A stretch of 39,850 nucleotides of DNA. Source: an uncultured Lachnospiraceae bacterium (GTDB lineage: Bacteria; Bacillota; Clostridia; Lachnospirales; Lachnospiraceae). Positions within the stretch are counted from its first letter, which is position 1. Each line of letters begins with the position of its first letter. The stretch is taken from positions 1 through 39,850 of the forward strand of contig CANRMC010000007.1 in NCBI GenBank assembly GCA_947631605.1, read 5' to 3'. Below are positions 25,610 through 33,885 of the stretch, piece after piece. Under the pieces are notes generated by a model. That model was not told the origin of the DNA. It ran no database searches and saw nothing but the letters and a program-made list of their open reading frames with translations. The position numbers and the translations under genes are program-made.

Positions 25610-26281
25610 TTATCCTCTGTACTCTCCATTAAAGCTTACGAGTACCGCGCTTGCCACGCCGTTCATTTCGGAGAGTTCGTTGATAAAATCCGTATTGTCG
25701 TCTTTTAGACGGATTTCCAGATTTAGCTCGATGCTGCCTTTCTGTGCGGTTTTGCTTTTCACAACACAGCAGTCGGTTTGTTCTTCCAGATATGTCTTTG
25801 CCGCCTGTTCACTTTCATGGTTACTGCATTGCAGTACCACAATGTAGGGATTGCTGTGCGGCTTCCGGTTGACAAATACCAGCAGGATCAGACCGATGAT
25901 GACGCTGCCGATCACCGCCAGCGGGATCATGCCCGCCGCAAGGACAATTCCTACGGCAATCGACCAGAACAGGAATGCAATATCCAGCGGTTCTTTGATC
26001 GCTGTCCGGAAACGGACGATGGACAGCGCGCCGACCATACCGAGGGAAAGCACTACATTCGAGGTGACGGCGAGGATCACAACCGTGGTGATCATGGTAA
26101 GCGCGATCAGCGTAACTCCAAAAGAGGAGGAATACATCACGCCGTTGTAGGTCTTTTTATAGACAAAAAAAATGAAAATACCGAGGCCAAATGCCAATAC
26201 CAGAGCCAGAACCATATCGAGGATGGTCACACTGGAAATGTTCTCTAAAAAGTTGGATTTGAAAATATCACCGAATGACAT
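25610..26281 (-). CDS. DUF4956 membrane protein
   Basis: 223 residues. Four membrane helices occupy roughly residues 20-155. The conserved core GMVGALSIVRFRTAIKEPLDIAFLFWSIAVG is the hallmark of the DUF4956 family. A cytoplasmic ferredoxin-like domain of about 70 residues follows (LNLEIRLKDDNTDFINELSEMNGV), resembling the small C-terminal domains of MgtC-type proteins. DUF4956 genes commonly lie beside VTC-domain genes, as here. A role in the membrane complex that makes or moves polyphosphate is a reasonable inference, but the molecular function is unknown. Confidence 0.85.
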   Translation of the reverse strand: MSFGDIFKSNFLENISSVTILDMVLALVLAFGLGIFIFFVYKKTYNGVMYSSSFGVTLIALTMITTVVILAVTSNVVLSLGMVGALSIVRFRTAIKEPLDIAFLFWSIAVGIVLAAGMIPLAVIGSVIIGLILLVFVNRKPHSNPYIVVLQCSNHESEQAAKTYLEEQTDCCVVKSKTAQKGSIELNLEIRLKDDNTDFINELSEMNGVASAVLVSFNGEYRG

Positions 26282-26305
26282 AATTTTGATTCCTTTCTAT
26301 GTAGA

Positions 26306-26977
26306 TTAGCCGTAAATGCGGCACTGAGCGTATTTTGAGAAGGCGGATGCTCTGCGGCCGATCATCTGAATGGCGTCCCGGATCACATCCGGGAGGAAGG
26401 CATCCCACTTTACTTCCATTAAGATCGGGGCGTCGCCTGCCGGAATTGTCACAAGTTCCGGGTTTAGAAAATCGGTACACCTAAGACCGGTCCGAATCCC
26501 ATAATCGAAAGTGATCCGGACGTTGCCCGGCCGGTAGATAAACGGCTCCCGTGTGTAATCTACCACAACCTTTGGACGAAGTCCTTCGATCTTCATTTTG
26601 TAACAGAGTTCCTGTAATAGCGGCGGTGCGTTCTGCTGAATCTGTGGAGTACTTCCATAGGCGATTGCCTGTGCCTGTTCGGTTGTGATCCGCACGGCCT
26701 GTTTATTGCATAAGCCGTTCAGCTTGCTTTTTTTCTCTAAAGCTAAAAAGCTGGTATCGCCATTATAATAGCGGATGCGGAATTTTTCCCGCTGATTCAC
26801 GCCGTCGATTTTCTCCCGCAGCGCCCGGTCTGTGGGGCTGTCAAAGTACAGGCTGCGTATTTGGTATCTACCGCCTGCGGCGTGTTCATCCGGTTTCATA
26901 AGAACCTGCAGCCGGCTGCGCAGCACTAGAAGATCGGCTGTATTGATCTCTATTTTCCATTCATGCCGGAAGTCCAT
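26306..26977 (-). CDS. VTC-domain (polyphosphate polymerase-like) protein
   Basis: 223 residues, a single soluble VTC/CYTH-like tunnel domain. The ladder of basic and acidic residues that lines the tunnel is visible: RHEWKIEI, GRYQIRSLYFD, REKFRIRYYN, LALEKKSK, VDYTREPF, RITFDYGIRTG and LMEVKWDAFLP, ending SKYAQCRIYG. In yeast Vtc4 this domain polymerises polyphosphate from ATP. Bacterial stand-alone versions are usually annotated polyphosphate polymerase, but activity is shown for few. GGGGGAGG precedes the ATG. It is first gene of a three-gene operon with DUF4956 and a surface protein. Confidence 0.88.
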   Translation of the reverse strand: MDFRHEWKIEINTADLLVLRSRLQVLMKPDEHAAGGRYQIRSLYFDSPTDRALREKIDGVNQREKFRIRYYNGDTSFLALEKKSKLNGLCNKQAVRITTEQAQAIAYGSTPQIQQNAPPLLQELCYKMKIEGLRPKVVVDYTREPFIYRPGNVRITFDYGIRTGLRCTDFLNPELVTIPAGDAPILMEVKWDAFLPDVIRDAIQMIGRRASAFSKYAQCRIYG

Positions 26978-27049
26978 TGTGTTTTTTCCTCCCCCTTCTA
27001 TAAAAATTACTTTTCTTTATCATCAGGCCTGCAGCCTTATGATGATATC

Positions 27050-27082
27050 ATTGTATTGGTAGAAGATTGAAAGAAAATTGAA
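27050..27082 (-). promoter_or_regulatory. response-regulator-type direct repeat and -10 before the VTC operon
   Basis: On the - strand TTCAAT-TTTCT-TTCAAT (11-bp period), 10 nt, then TACAAT as a -10. No -35 hexamer is present. The same element with the same period occurs upstream of the neighbouring response-regulator gene. This geometry matches OmpR/PhoB-type activator sites, which replace the -35. Confidence 0.65.
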
Positions 27083-27094
27083 GTCACAAAAAGT

Positions 27095-28354
27095 TCACGA
27101 AACAGGAATGATCGCTGTAAATTCAATGATCCCGTCATGGCAGGATATCGATATACGCCCGTGGTGTGCCGTAACGATCGCTCTTGCAATGGCAAGTCCC
27201 AATCCATATCGGTTATCTTCCCCGGTCCGTGCTTCATCCGCACGATAGAAGCGGTCAAATAGATGTTTTTGCTGTTCGGCGGGAATAGGCGTTCCCTCGT
27301 TGCTGACGGTCAGGATTGCGTGTGTTTTTTCTCTGCGAAGCTCAACGTGGATCATTCCTCCCGGTCTGCTGTGTCGGATCGCGTTATCCAACAGGATAGA
27401 AACTAACTGGCTCAGTTGTGCGGCGTTTCCCACAATGCACAGATTCTCTGTTACATCGGATTGCAGTTTTAATCCTTTCTCAAAAATAACCGTTTCAAAG
27501 GGGAGAGTTTCACCCATGACAATCCACCCTAAATCTACGTTTGACATTTCAGGCGTAACATTCTCCGTCCTGGCCAGCTCCAAAAGCTGCGTAACGAGAG
27601 CACCCATCCGGGCATTTTCATATTGGATATTATTCAGCCACTGGTTTTCCCCAATTTCCCGCTGGAGCATTTCCGTATTTGCACTGATAACGGAAACAGG
27701 GGTTTTCAATTCGTGTCCTGCATCGGAAATAAACTGTTTCTGCTTCTGATAGCTCTCTTCCAACGGATGAACGATCCGATTCGCGAGGAAAATCGCGACA
27801 AAGAACAGCAGGATGATTGCGATACTGCCGAAAATAAGCGTGTAGCGGAACAGAGTCGTCATACTGTCCTGCATGATGGTATTGTCCATAAAAGCGACCA
27901 GCGTATAGCTTCCCTTGTCAACTGCCACATAGATCAGCCGCTCTTTGATTCCGTTTGATTTCCTGCTTTCTACGATTTGAAGCGCATATTTCTGAAGTTC
28001 TGCATCCGTATAGATTTCCCTGCTGCTGTTGTCTACGGAGAGAATAGAGCGGTCGTCTTTTGATACTGCGACCGAATAGAAAGTAGAAAGCTGAAAAGCA
28101 GGTGTATCCTCAAAACGCGGTCCGTCCGGCTTATGTGACGGAATCGAAGGATTCTGCTGTCCGGGATTCTCCGGAAGGTTTTCCGGACGGAGCTTCAGCG
28201 CATACAACTGCGCGTATCTCTCCAGCATATCCCGGTTCGTGGACGCTACTTCACGGTAACTGGAAAGATAGATCACCGCAAGCGTTCCGAGGAAGAGCAG
28301 CACTAATGCCGACATGATCGCGGCAACGATTTTTCGTTTTGATTTTTTAAACAT
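27095..28354 (-). CDS. sensor histidine kinase
   Basis: 419 residues. Two membrane helices (about 10-33 and 155-182) enclose a 120-residue extracellular sensor region of unknown ligand. The phosphorylated His is near residue 213 in FISDAGHELKTPVS, followed by the N box (LVSILLDNAIRHS) and the G2 box DNRYGLGLAIARA. It starts 8 nt inside the response-regulator gene, so the two are translationally coupled. Its stop lies just before the operator of the VTC operon, placing sensor, regulator and target operon together. Confidence 0.93.
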   Translation of the reverse strand: MFKKSKRKIVAAIMSALVLLFLGTLAVIYLSSYREVASTNRDMLERYAQLYALKLRPENLPENPGQQNPSIPSHKPDGPRFEDTPAFQLSTFYSVAVSKDDRSILSVDNSSREIYTDAELQKYALQIVESRKSNGIKERLIYVAVDKGSYTLVAFMDNTIMQDSMTTLFRYTLIFGSIAIILLFFVAIFLANRIVHPLEESYQKQKQFISDAGHELKTPVSVISANTEMLQREIGENQWLNNIQYENARMGALVTQLLELARTENVTPEMSNVDLGWIVMGETLPFETVIFEKGLKLQSDVTENLCIVGNAAQLSQLVSILLDNAIRHSRPGGMIHVELRREKTHAILTVSNEGTPIPAEQQKHLFDRFYRADEARTGEDNRYGLGLAIARAIVTAHHGRISISCHDGIIEFTAIIPVS

Positions 28355-29030
28355 CCTGACACCTCAATTCATATCCGATCCCGCGGATCGCTTTAATCTC
28401 TGTTTTTGCTCCGACAAACGCGAGTTTTCTTCGTGTAAAGGACATATAGACCTCCACATTGTTGTACTCCGTATCGCTCTCAAACCCCCATATTTTTACG
28501 GCAAACTGTTCTCGTGTCAGGACCTGGCCCTGATTCACGATCAGATATTCCAGGATATGGTATTCCTTTTCACTCAGACGTACGCTTTGTCCGTTCGTCA
28601 GACACCGCAGGGATGCCGTATTGGTATCGAGTGAAATATCCCCAAAGGTCAGTGAACCGTCCGAGGATGGAAGGTTTCTTCTTCCGAGTGCGCGGAGCCG
28701 GGCTAGCAGTTCTTTTGTCATAAACGGCTTGGTAAGGTAGTCGTCCGCGCCGCTGTCCAGCCCTGTCACCTTGTCGTCCACCTCGCCTTTTGCCGTCAGC
28801 ATCAGGATCGGCGTTTTGAGTCCCAAACGGCGTGTCTGCTGTGCAATTTCAAAGCCGGATTTTCCGGGAAGCATTACATCCAGCACGATGAGATCGTAGA
28901 TTCCGCTTTCTATGGCGTTCATCCCGGCTTTTCCGTCTGCACACCAATCCACATCATATTTTTCAAGGCGCAGGATCTCACAAAGTGCCTGCGCCATTCT
29001 TTTTTCGTCTTCAACAAGCAAAAGCTTCAT
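28347..29030 (-). CDS. OmpR-family response regulator
   Basis: 227 residues from the ATG at 29030 (GGAGGGATTAAT upstream); the ORF track adds 39 spurious residues that run through the promoter. The receiver has Glu/Asp near residues 7-8 (VEDE), the phosphoacceptor Asp51 in VLDVMLP and the Lys in LTKPF. The C-terminal winged helix ends in VYMSFTRRKLAF and IRGIGYELR, typical of OmpR/PhoB. It is cotranscribed with the sensor kinase. An upstream direct repeat shared with the VTC operon points to autoregulation and a common regulon. Confidence 0.95.
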   Translation of the reverse strand: MKLLLVEDEKRMAQALCEILRLEKYDVDWCADGKAGMNAIESGIYDLIVLDVMLPGKSGFEIAQQTRRLGLKTPILMLTAKGEVDDKVTGLDSGADDYLTKPFMTKELLARLRALGRRNLPSSDGSLTFGDISLDTNTASLRCLTNGQSVRLSEKEYHILEYLIVNQGQVLTREQFAVKIWGFESDTEYNNVEVYMSFTRRKLAFVGAKTEIKAIRGIGYELRCQDV

Positions 29031-29051
29031 ATTAATCCCTCCTAAATAAAA

Positions 29052-29083
29052 ATTATACCATAAAAGATTGAAGAAAAATTGAA
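29052..29083 (-). promoter_or_regulatory. response-regulator-type direct repeat and extended -10 before the two-component genes
   Basis: On the - strand TTCAAT-TTTTC-TTCAAT (11-bp period), 9 nt, then TATAAT preceded by TGG. It is the twin of the element at 27050-27082; the first 19 bases differ only by the position of one C. Confidence 0.7.
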
Positions 29084-29114
29084 CAGAGAGCATCTCTATA
29101 TACAATATAAACAC

Positions 29115-29151
29115 AAAAAGACCATGCAAGAGCATTTTGCCCTGCATGGTC
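29115..29151 (-). terminator. terminator of the M23 peptidase gene
   Basis: On the - strand GACCATGCAGGGC, loop AAAAT, GCTCTTGCATGGTC and a T-run. It lies 28 nt after the peptidase stop. Confidence 0.9.
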
Positions 29152-29178
29152 GATTCTTTTTATTTACTATGTATGCTT

Positions 29179-30393
29179 TTAGAAATAACTCATCGGATTC
29201 ACATAAGTACCATTCACACGTATGCAGAAATGTAGGTGCGGACCTGTTACGACTCCGGTGTGTCCGGAATATGCGATCGTCTGTCCGGCAGATACGTTGG
29301 AACCGCTGCTTACTGCGAAGCTGGATAAGTGGTAATACAGCGTGGTAAATCCGTTTCCATGGTCGATGATCACAGCATTTCCGGCAGAAGACATATAGCC
29401 GGTATAAATAACCGTACCTCCGGCTGCCGCTACAACAGATGAACCATCCGGACATGCAATATCGATTCCCTTGTGGTAGGAACTTGCGCCGGCGGTTGGT
29501 GAATGTCTTGGCCCGAAGCCGGATGTAACCCTGCCGCTTGCAGGCATCGGCCATGTAAAGGCGCCGCCGGAATATGCCGGTGGAGGAGTGGTTGAAACGG
29601 AACCGCCGCTTGCTGCGGCTGCCTGCTGTTTTTTACGGGCTTCTGCGGCCTGCCTCTCCAATTCGGCAATCTGGGCGTCCTGTTTCTTTTCTTCCTGCTC
29701 CAGTCTGGAAATCTCGCCCTCTGTATCGTTTATAGCAACCTGAAATTCTGCAAGTTTATCTTTTTTTGCTTCCTGCATAACTTCCAGGGCTTCCTTTTCT
29801 TCTTCAGCGTCTGCTTTTACCTGCGCCACTTCCTCATAAGCCTCCTGTAAGGAAGCCTCGTATTGGGATATCGTATTCTGGATTTCGATCAGTTCGTCCA
29901 GTTGTTCTCTGTCATATGCGGAAATCTGTTCGACATATTCAGACTGGTTGATGATATCCTCAAAATCGCTGGTAGCCATCAGGGCGTCTACATAAGCGAT
30001 ATCCCCATTCTCGTATGCGTACTGGATTCGAAGCTTCATATCCGAATAATGTTTCTGCTCTGTGACATTTGCTTCATAGAGATTCAGTTCGGTAACGGAT
30101 ATTTCCGCCTGAATGGCATTCTGCTGGGCGATCAATTCATTAATCTTATTCTGATAACCGATGATTTGGTTATCCAACGCCTGAATCACGTCCAGAATAT
30201 CGGATTTTTGTTTATTCAGTTCAGCCAGAGTTTCTTCCGCTTCTTTTTTCTTGGAACGGGTTTCTTCCTGCTCCTGTTTGATCTCATCAATGGATTGTGC
30301 ATTTGTATTTATATACGGATGATACGCAAGGCTGACAGTAAACAGGGCAGCCAGAAATACGGCGGCCGCTTTTTTTCTTTGGAATCGTTTCAT
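29179..30393 (-). CDS. secreted M23 peptidase with N-terminal coiled coil (EnvC/PcsB-like)
   Basis: 404 residues from ATG 30393 (GGAGGATATT upstream; the ORF track's start four codons earlier overlaps that site). A signal peptide covers residues 1-30. A long coiled coil (about 35-250) is rich in Glu, Lys and Gln. A Ser/Gly/Pro linker leads to an M23 domain (about 295-395) with the zinc ligands in SYHKGIDIA and GPHLHF. Such proteins either cleave peptidoglycan cross-bridges or activate amidases; here both HxxxD and HxH motifs are intact, so it should be an active endopeptidase. The coiled coil suggests regulation by a divisome partner such as FtsEX. Confidence 0.93.
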   Translation of the reverse strand: MKRFQRKKAAAVFLAALFTVSLAYHPYINTNAQSIDEIKQEQEETRSKKKEAEETLAELNKQKSDILDVIQALDNQIIGYQNKINELIAQQNAIQAEISVTELNLYEANVTEQKHYSDMKLRIQYAYENGDIAYVDALMATSDFEDIINQSEYVEQISAYDREQLDELIEIQNTISQYEASLQEAYEEVAQVKADAEEEKEALEVMQEAKKDKLAEFQVAINDTEGEISRLEQEEKKQDAQIAELERQAAEARKKQQAAAASGGSVSTTPPPAYSGGAFTWPMPASGRVTSGFGPRHSPTAGASSYHKGIDIACPDGSSVVAAAGGTVIYTGYMSSAGNAVIIDHGNGFTTLYYHLSSFAVSSGSNVSAGQTIAYSGHTGVVTGPHLHFCIRVNGTYVNPMSYF

Positions 30394-30449
30394 AATATCC
30401 TCCATGGTCTGTCAACACACTCATTTGTTTACATAAATTACTAATTTTG

Positions 30450-30478
30450 ATTATAACGAATAATAGCCGTTCTGAAAA
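30450..30478 (-). promoter_or_regulatory. candidate promoter for the M23 peptidase gene
   Basis: On the - strand TTTTCA, a 17-nt spacer and TATAAT, with a leader of about 50 nt. The -35 matches four of six consensus bases. Confidence 0.55.
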
Positions 30479-30527
30479 GTGGAAAATGTTACAAAAATGT
30501 GAATTTTTTTTGAAAAAGGTTGAAAAA

Positions 30528-31034
30528 TTAGACTTCAAAGTAGCTGCGGGCGTATTTTTTCTTGAAATTTGCGATCAGATTTACAGGAAACTGTGCGATC
30601 ACTCCGTTATATTTTTCTACGGCAGTATTGTAATCGTCAGCGACTTTCATGATTTGACCTTCTAAGTTGATGAAATCTTCCACCAAACCCTTGAACTCGG
30701 AATTTTGGGACAGAGTTTCCTGCTCCGCACAAAGACCGCTTAAAACCGGCTCCATATTCTTCATCAGAGTGTAAGCAAGTTTCTGCTCGGAAACGGTCAT
30801 GCCGATCCGGATCAAAACGGTCTGATTCAGAGTCTCATTATCGTCAATGCCGGCTTCTTTCAAAATCGGAAGAAGCCTTTTTATGATGTGATAGCGTTCT
30901 GCGATCATGCTGTCCAGATTGGATGCGCCTTCCCGTATCCCGCTTTCTGCATGATTCATGCGTGTGACGGAAACTATGTACAAAGTTCCGAAGACCAGAA
31001 TACATAAAACAATAGTGATCATAAAAGGAATCAT
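30528..31034 (-). CDS. LemA family protein
   Basis: 168 residues. One N-terminal membrane helix (residues 3-22) precedes an extracytoplasmic helical bundle. The C-terminal part VEKYNGVIAQFPVNLIANF matches the most conserved LemA segment (Y-N-x-x-I-x-x-F-P). LemA proteins are common and poorly understood; some are linked to envelope stress. GGAGG precedes the ATG. It follows the GT2 gene by 28 nt on the - strand, so it is probably in the PAP2-GT2 operon. Confidence 0.82.
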   Translation of the reverse strand: MIPFMITIVLCILVFGTLYIVSVTRMNHAESGIREGASNLDSMIAERYHIIKRLLPILKEAGIDDNETLNQTVLIRIGMTVSEQKLAYTLMKNMEPVLSGLCAEQETLSQNSEFKGLVEDFINLEGQIMKVADDYNTAVEKYNGVIAQFPVNLIANFKKKYARSYFEV

Positions 31035-31062
31035 ATAACTACCTCCGTTAAAATGCTGGCTG

Positions 31063-32091
31063 TTAATTAAAACCCAGCCGTTTCTGTGCGATCGTATAAC
31101 CGATCTTAATTATAAAAAATCCTGCTTTCGTATGCATCTGCATGGCATGTCCTAAGAAATGCCGGTTTACATATTTGTACTGATATCTGTGCTCCTCTTT
31201 CAGAAAACGCCATAATTCGGTTCTTTTCGCCAGCGCTTCCTCGGAACCGTCCTTTATCAGAAAGGCAGTGGAAACGGCCATCATGACGGCAAGATACTGG
31301 CTCATATAAGAACGCAGACGGCGGTTCTCGATGGTACGGAGCGGATGATCCATGATCAGAAGCCTTGTTACAAGGAGCTGCTGGTCGATCCGCCGGATCA
31401 TATTCTTTTCGTTTACCGACTGGTCGTCTCTTCCGATATAGTAGTGGTAAAGATCCACATCCAGATAATACATACGGCTGATGTATGGAAGCGGGTGGTA
31501 TACATAAATATTATCGACATAAAAGGTATGCTTCGGAAGCGTAAGTCCCGTATCGCGGAGAAGCTGCGTCCGGTAGATAACGGAATGCATCAGGATGTTC
31601 TGCCATGGCTTAAAATGTCCGATATAATTCCAGTCAAAAGAGGTCCGGACCGGCATGACGTCCTTGTAGCTGATCCGACGTTTTTTCTTTTTTCCGACTT
31701 TTTCATAGACATAGTCGGAAAGGATCATATCAAATTCCGTATGCACTTTCTCCATTTCGGACAGAAAATTAATAACGATAGCAAGGGATTTCCGGCTCAG
31801 CCAGTCGTCGCTGTCCAGTACTTTGAAATATTTGCCGGAGGCAGCGTTGAGTCCTGTCATGACAGCGTCGCCGTGTCCGCCGTTTTCTTTATGGATAACG
31901 GAAACAGTATCCGGATTCTGTGCCGCATACTCATCTGCTTTTTTTACCGTGCTGTCGGTAGAACCGTCGTCTACAATGATCACCTCGATTTCCGGAAGTC
32001 CGATGAGAGTAGACCTTACGGCCCGGTCCATATATTTTTCAGAGTTATAACAAGGAATGATGATACTGAGTAATTTTTGCTGGTCTTTCAT
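31063..32091 (-). CDS. family 2 glycosyltransferase
   Basis: 342 residues from the ATG at 32091; the ORF track's start at 32313 lies within the upstream gene. The GT-A fold begins LLSIIIPCYNSEKYMDRAV, with the nucleotide-binding VIIVDDGSTDSTV and the metal-binding DSDD in KVLDSDDWLS. The remainder (to about 340) is helical with no membrane anchor. It probably adds a sugar to a lipid carrier or wall polymer; the donor is unknown. The start overlaps the stop of the PAP2 gene by 4 nt (ATGA), so the two are coupled, suggesting a shared lipid-linked substrate. Confidence 0.9.
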   Translation of the reverse strand: MKDQQKLLSIIIPCYNSEKYMDRAVRSTLIGLPEIEVIIVDDGSTDSTVKKADEYAAQNPDTVSVIHKENGGHGDAVMTGLNAASGKYFKVLDSDDWLSRKSLAIVINFLSEMEKVHTEFDMILSDYVYEKVGKKKKRRISYKDVMPVRTSFDWNYIGHFKPWQNILMHSVIYRTQLLRDTGLTLPKHTFYVDNIYVYHPLPYISRMYYLDVDLYHYYIGRDDQSVNEKNMIRRIDQQLLVTRLLIMDHPLRTIENRRLRSYMSQYLAVMMAVSTAFLIKDGSEEALAKRTELWRFLKEEHRYQYKYVNRHFLGHAMQMHTKAGFFIIKIGYTIAQKRLGFN

Positions 32092-32741
32092 GATTTTTCC
32101 TCTTTTTTGTTTATTATTTCCTTTTTTCTTATGCAGTATACCGGAATATAGTAAAGGATTGCCATAAGAAAGGCTGCCGCTACATCGATCACGGAGTGCT
32201 GTTTCAGAAACATGGTAGACAGTATGATGAAAAACGACAGCAGGAAACAGAAACAGGTCAGTGCCTTGTATTTCTGTCCGGCGCTGCTCTTTGCAATCGC
32301 TATGAAAACACAAATGGAGTTATAAACATGGATGCTTGGCAATACATTTGTAGCCGTATCAGTGGTATACAGGTTCTTAACCAGACGGGCAAAAATGCCG
32401 GTCTCACTGAGTTGCTCCATGTCCGGCCGGAGATTAAGCATATTCGGATAGACATAGGATACGATAAGAAAGGTAGTCATACCGAGCGCAAGGTAGCACG
32501 CCAGTTTTCGAAAGCCTTTCCGGTCCAGAATGAAAAACATGCCGACAGTGATAAAAACATAAGCAAACCATAGGTAATATGGAATGATGAAGGCTTCTAC
32601 AAAAGGAATCTTGTCGTCCAATCCGCAGTGTATGATATGAAAATCCACATTTGACCGTTGTTCCAGCCAGAAAAATGTGATGAAATACGCAGGAATATAA
32701 AGGATCCACAAATAATCTGTCTTTCGTTTTTCTGACTGCAT
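32088..32741 (-). CDS. PAP2-family membrane phosphatase
   Basis: 217 residues with about six membrane helices. The second and third phosphatase motifs are clear: LPSIHVYNS (PSxH) and STMFLKQHSVIDV (SxxxxxxHxxxD). The first motif (KxxxxxxRP) is weak here, around residues 100-110 (NLRPDM keeps RP). The layout resembles the small PAP2/inositolphosphorylceramide-synthase-like proteins of Firmicutes, which act on phospholipid or prenyl phosphates. It is first gene of an operon with a glycosyltransferase, so a lipid-phosphate or head-group-transfer function is plausible. Activity on undecaprenyl diphosphate is one option. Confidence 0.8.
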   Translation of the reverse strand: MQSEKRKTDYLWILYIPAYFITFFWLEQRSNVDFHIIHCGLDDKIPFVEAFIIPYYLWFAYVFITVGMFFILDRKGFRKLACYLALGMTTFLIVSYVYPNMLNLRPDMEQLSETGIFARLVKNLYTTDTATNVLPSIHVYNSICVFIAIAKSSAGQKYKALTCFCFLLSFFIILSTMFLKQHSVIDVAAAFLMAILYYIPVYCIRKKEIINKKEEKS

Positions 32742-32779
32742 ATTTCATACCTCTGTATATTCAAAATTTTAACAATTAT

Positions 32780-32808
32780 ATCATAAGTGATAAGTTGTGT
32801 ATTGTCAA
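32780..32808 (-). promoter_or_regulatory. promoter for the PAP2-GT2-LemA operon
   Basis: On the - strand TTGACA, a 17-nt spacer and TATGAT (an overlapping TATAAT begins 5 nt further on). The leader is about 35 nt. Confidence 0.75.
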
Positions 32809-32889
32809 AACAAATATCATTAAGAAGTGATTAAATTTTTCAGGTTCGGGTTATGCTGAAAGTATCTGGCAGTAAGGGGATGAAAAAGA

Positions 32890-33801
32890 GTGATATTTTA
32901 TCTGGATGAAGAGCTTTCGGAAGCAGAGAATAAAGATGAATTGGATAATGATATTTCTAAGATCTATCTGATTTCTTTTGCAGAGCTTAGAGATATGCTT
33001 GATAATTTAGGAATATATTATGAAGGAGATCTGGATAAGCAGCGGATTGAATTTTCCAGGATCGAAGCGCAGCAGGATTTTATTGCCGGAAGCATAGCGG
33101 TTCCGAAACTGGTAGATGTGATTGGAAAACGATACAGGATTCTTTTTTTTGTGAGGAAAAAGGATATTTTGATCGCAGATGACGACGATATTACTGCCCG
33201 TATGATCCGGAATATCCGGAAAGAGCGGACCATGCCTCTTCGCTCAGTGGCGCAGTTTATCTATTGTTTTCTGGCGCAGCTGATGAAACAGGAGAGTATT
33301 CTGCTTGAAAATTACGAGGATACATTGCTTGGAATGGAAGATGAGATCATGACGGAAAAGGTGAGAGATTTTCAGGGCAGGCTCCTTCCGCTTCGAAAAG
33401 AACTTCTTACCATGCGGAATTATTATGACCAGATTGCGGCTATGGGAGAGGAACTGAAGCAGAATGAGAACGGGTTTTTTGCAGGCGGGCAGCTGAAATA
33501 TTTTGATATCGTTTCAAATAGGGCGAACCGGTATAAGGAAAAAGCAAACTATCTTCTGGAATATGCAAATCAGGTCCGCGAGGCATATCAGGCGCGGGTG
33601 GACGCCAGACAGAACAGTAATATGCAGTTCCTGACTATCTTAACCAGTATTTTCTTTCCGCTTACTTTGATCACCGGCTGGTACGGAATGAATTTTCATG
33701 ATATGCCGGAGCTGGAAAACGGTTATCCGTATATTATCGCTGTCAGCATTCTGGTAGTCCTGATCTGCATTTTTATCTTTAAGAAGAAAAAACTCTTCTG
33801 A
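32890..33801 (+). CDS. CorA-like divalent-cation transporter
   Basis: 303 residues from GTG 32890, with AAGGGG about 10 nt upstream. A cytoplasmic alpha/beta domain (1-110) and a long helical stalk (about 120-245) lead to two C-terminal membrane helices. The selectivity signature YGMNF is at about residue 265 between them, and a basic tail (KKKKLF) follows. CorA proteins form pentameric magnesium or cobalt channels. The stalk and N-domain are shorter and divergent from classical CorA, so the exact ion is uncertain. It has no obvious partner; a new promoter lies after it. Confidence 0.88.
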   Translation: MIFYLDEELSEAENKDELDNDISKIYLISFAELRDMLDNLGIYYEGDLDKQRIEFSRIEAQQDFIAGSIAVPKLVDVIGKRYRILFFVRKKDILIADDDDITARMIRNIRKERTMPLRSVAQFIYCFLAQLMKQESILLENYEDTLLGMEDEIMTEKVRDFQGRLLPLRKELLTMRNYYDQIAAMGEELKQNENGFFAGGQLKYFDIVSNRANRYKEKANYLLEYANQVREAYQARVDARQNSNMQFLTILTSIFFPLTLITGWYGMNFHDMPELENGYPYIIAVSILVVLICIFIFKKKKLF

Positions 33802-33819
33802 AACCGGAAGGAAATAGTA

Positions 33820-33848
33820 TTGAGATTTCTGTCTGCAATGGTTATAAT
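33820..33848 (+). promoter_or_regulatory. promoter for the sensor kinase-GerMN-comEC unit
   Basis: TTGAGA, a 17-nt spacer and a perfect TATAAT, about 38 nt before the kinase start. Confidence 0.8.
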
Positions 33849-33885
33849 AACATTCAGGCAAATGGAAATTGGATGAAACAGGATT

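Noticed and set aside
30511-30534. TTGAAAAA-GG-TTGAAAAA direct repeat between lemA-like and M23 genes, compared with the regulator repeats
   Set aside because: The period is 10 and the sequence differs from TTCAAT-N5-TTCAAT; it straddles the lemA-like stop region and has no properly placed -10 box.
31345-32073. 242-aa + strand ORF over the GT2 gene
   Set aside because: Antisense shadow of a clear GT2 glycosyltransferase; no ribosome-binding site or recognised motif.
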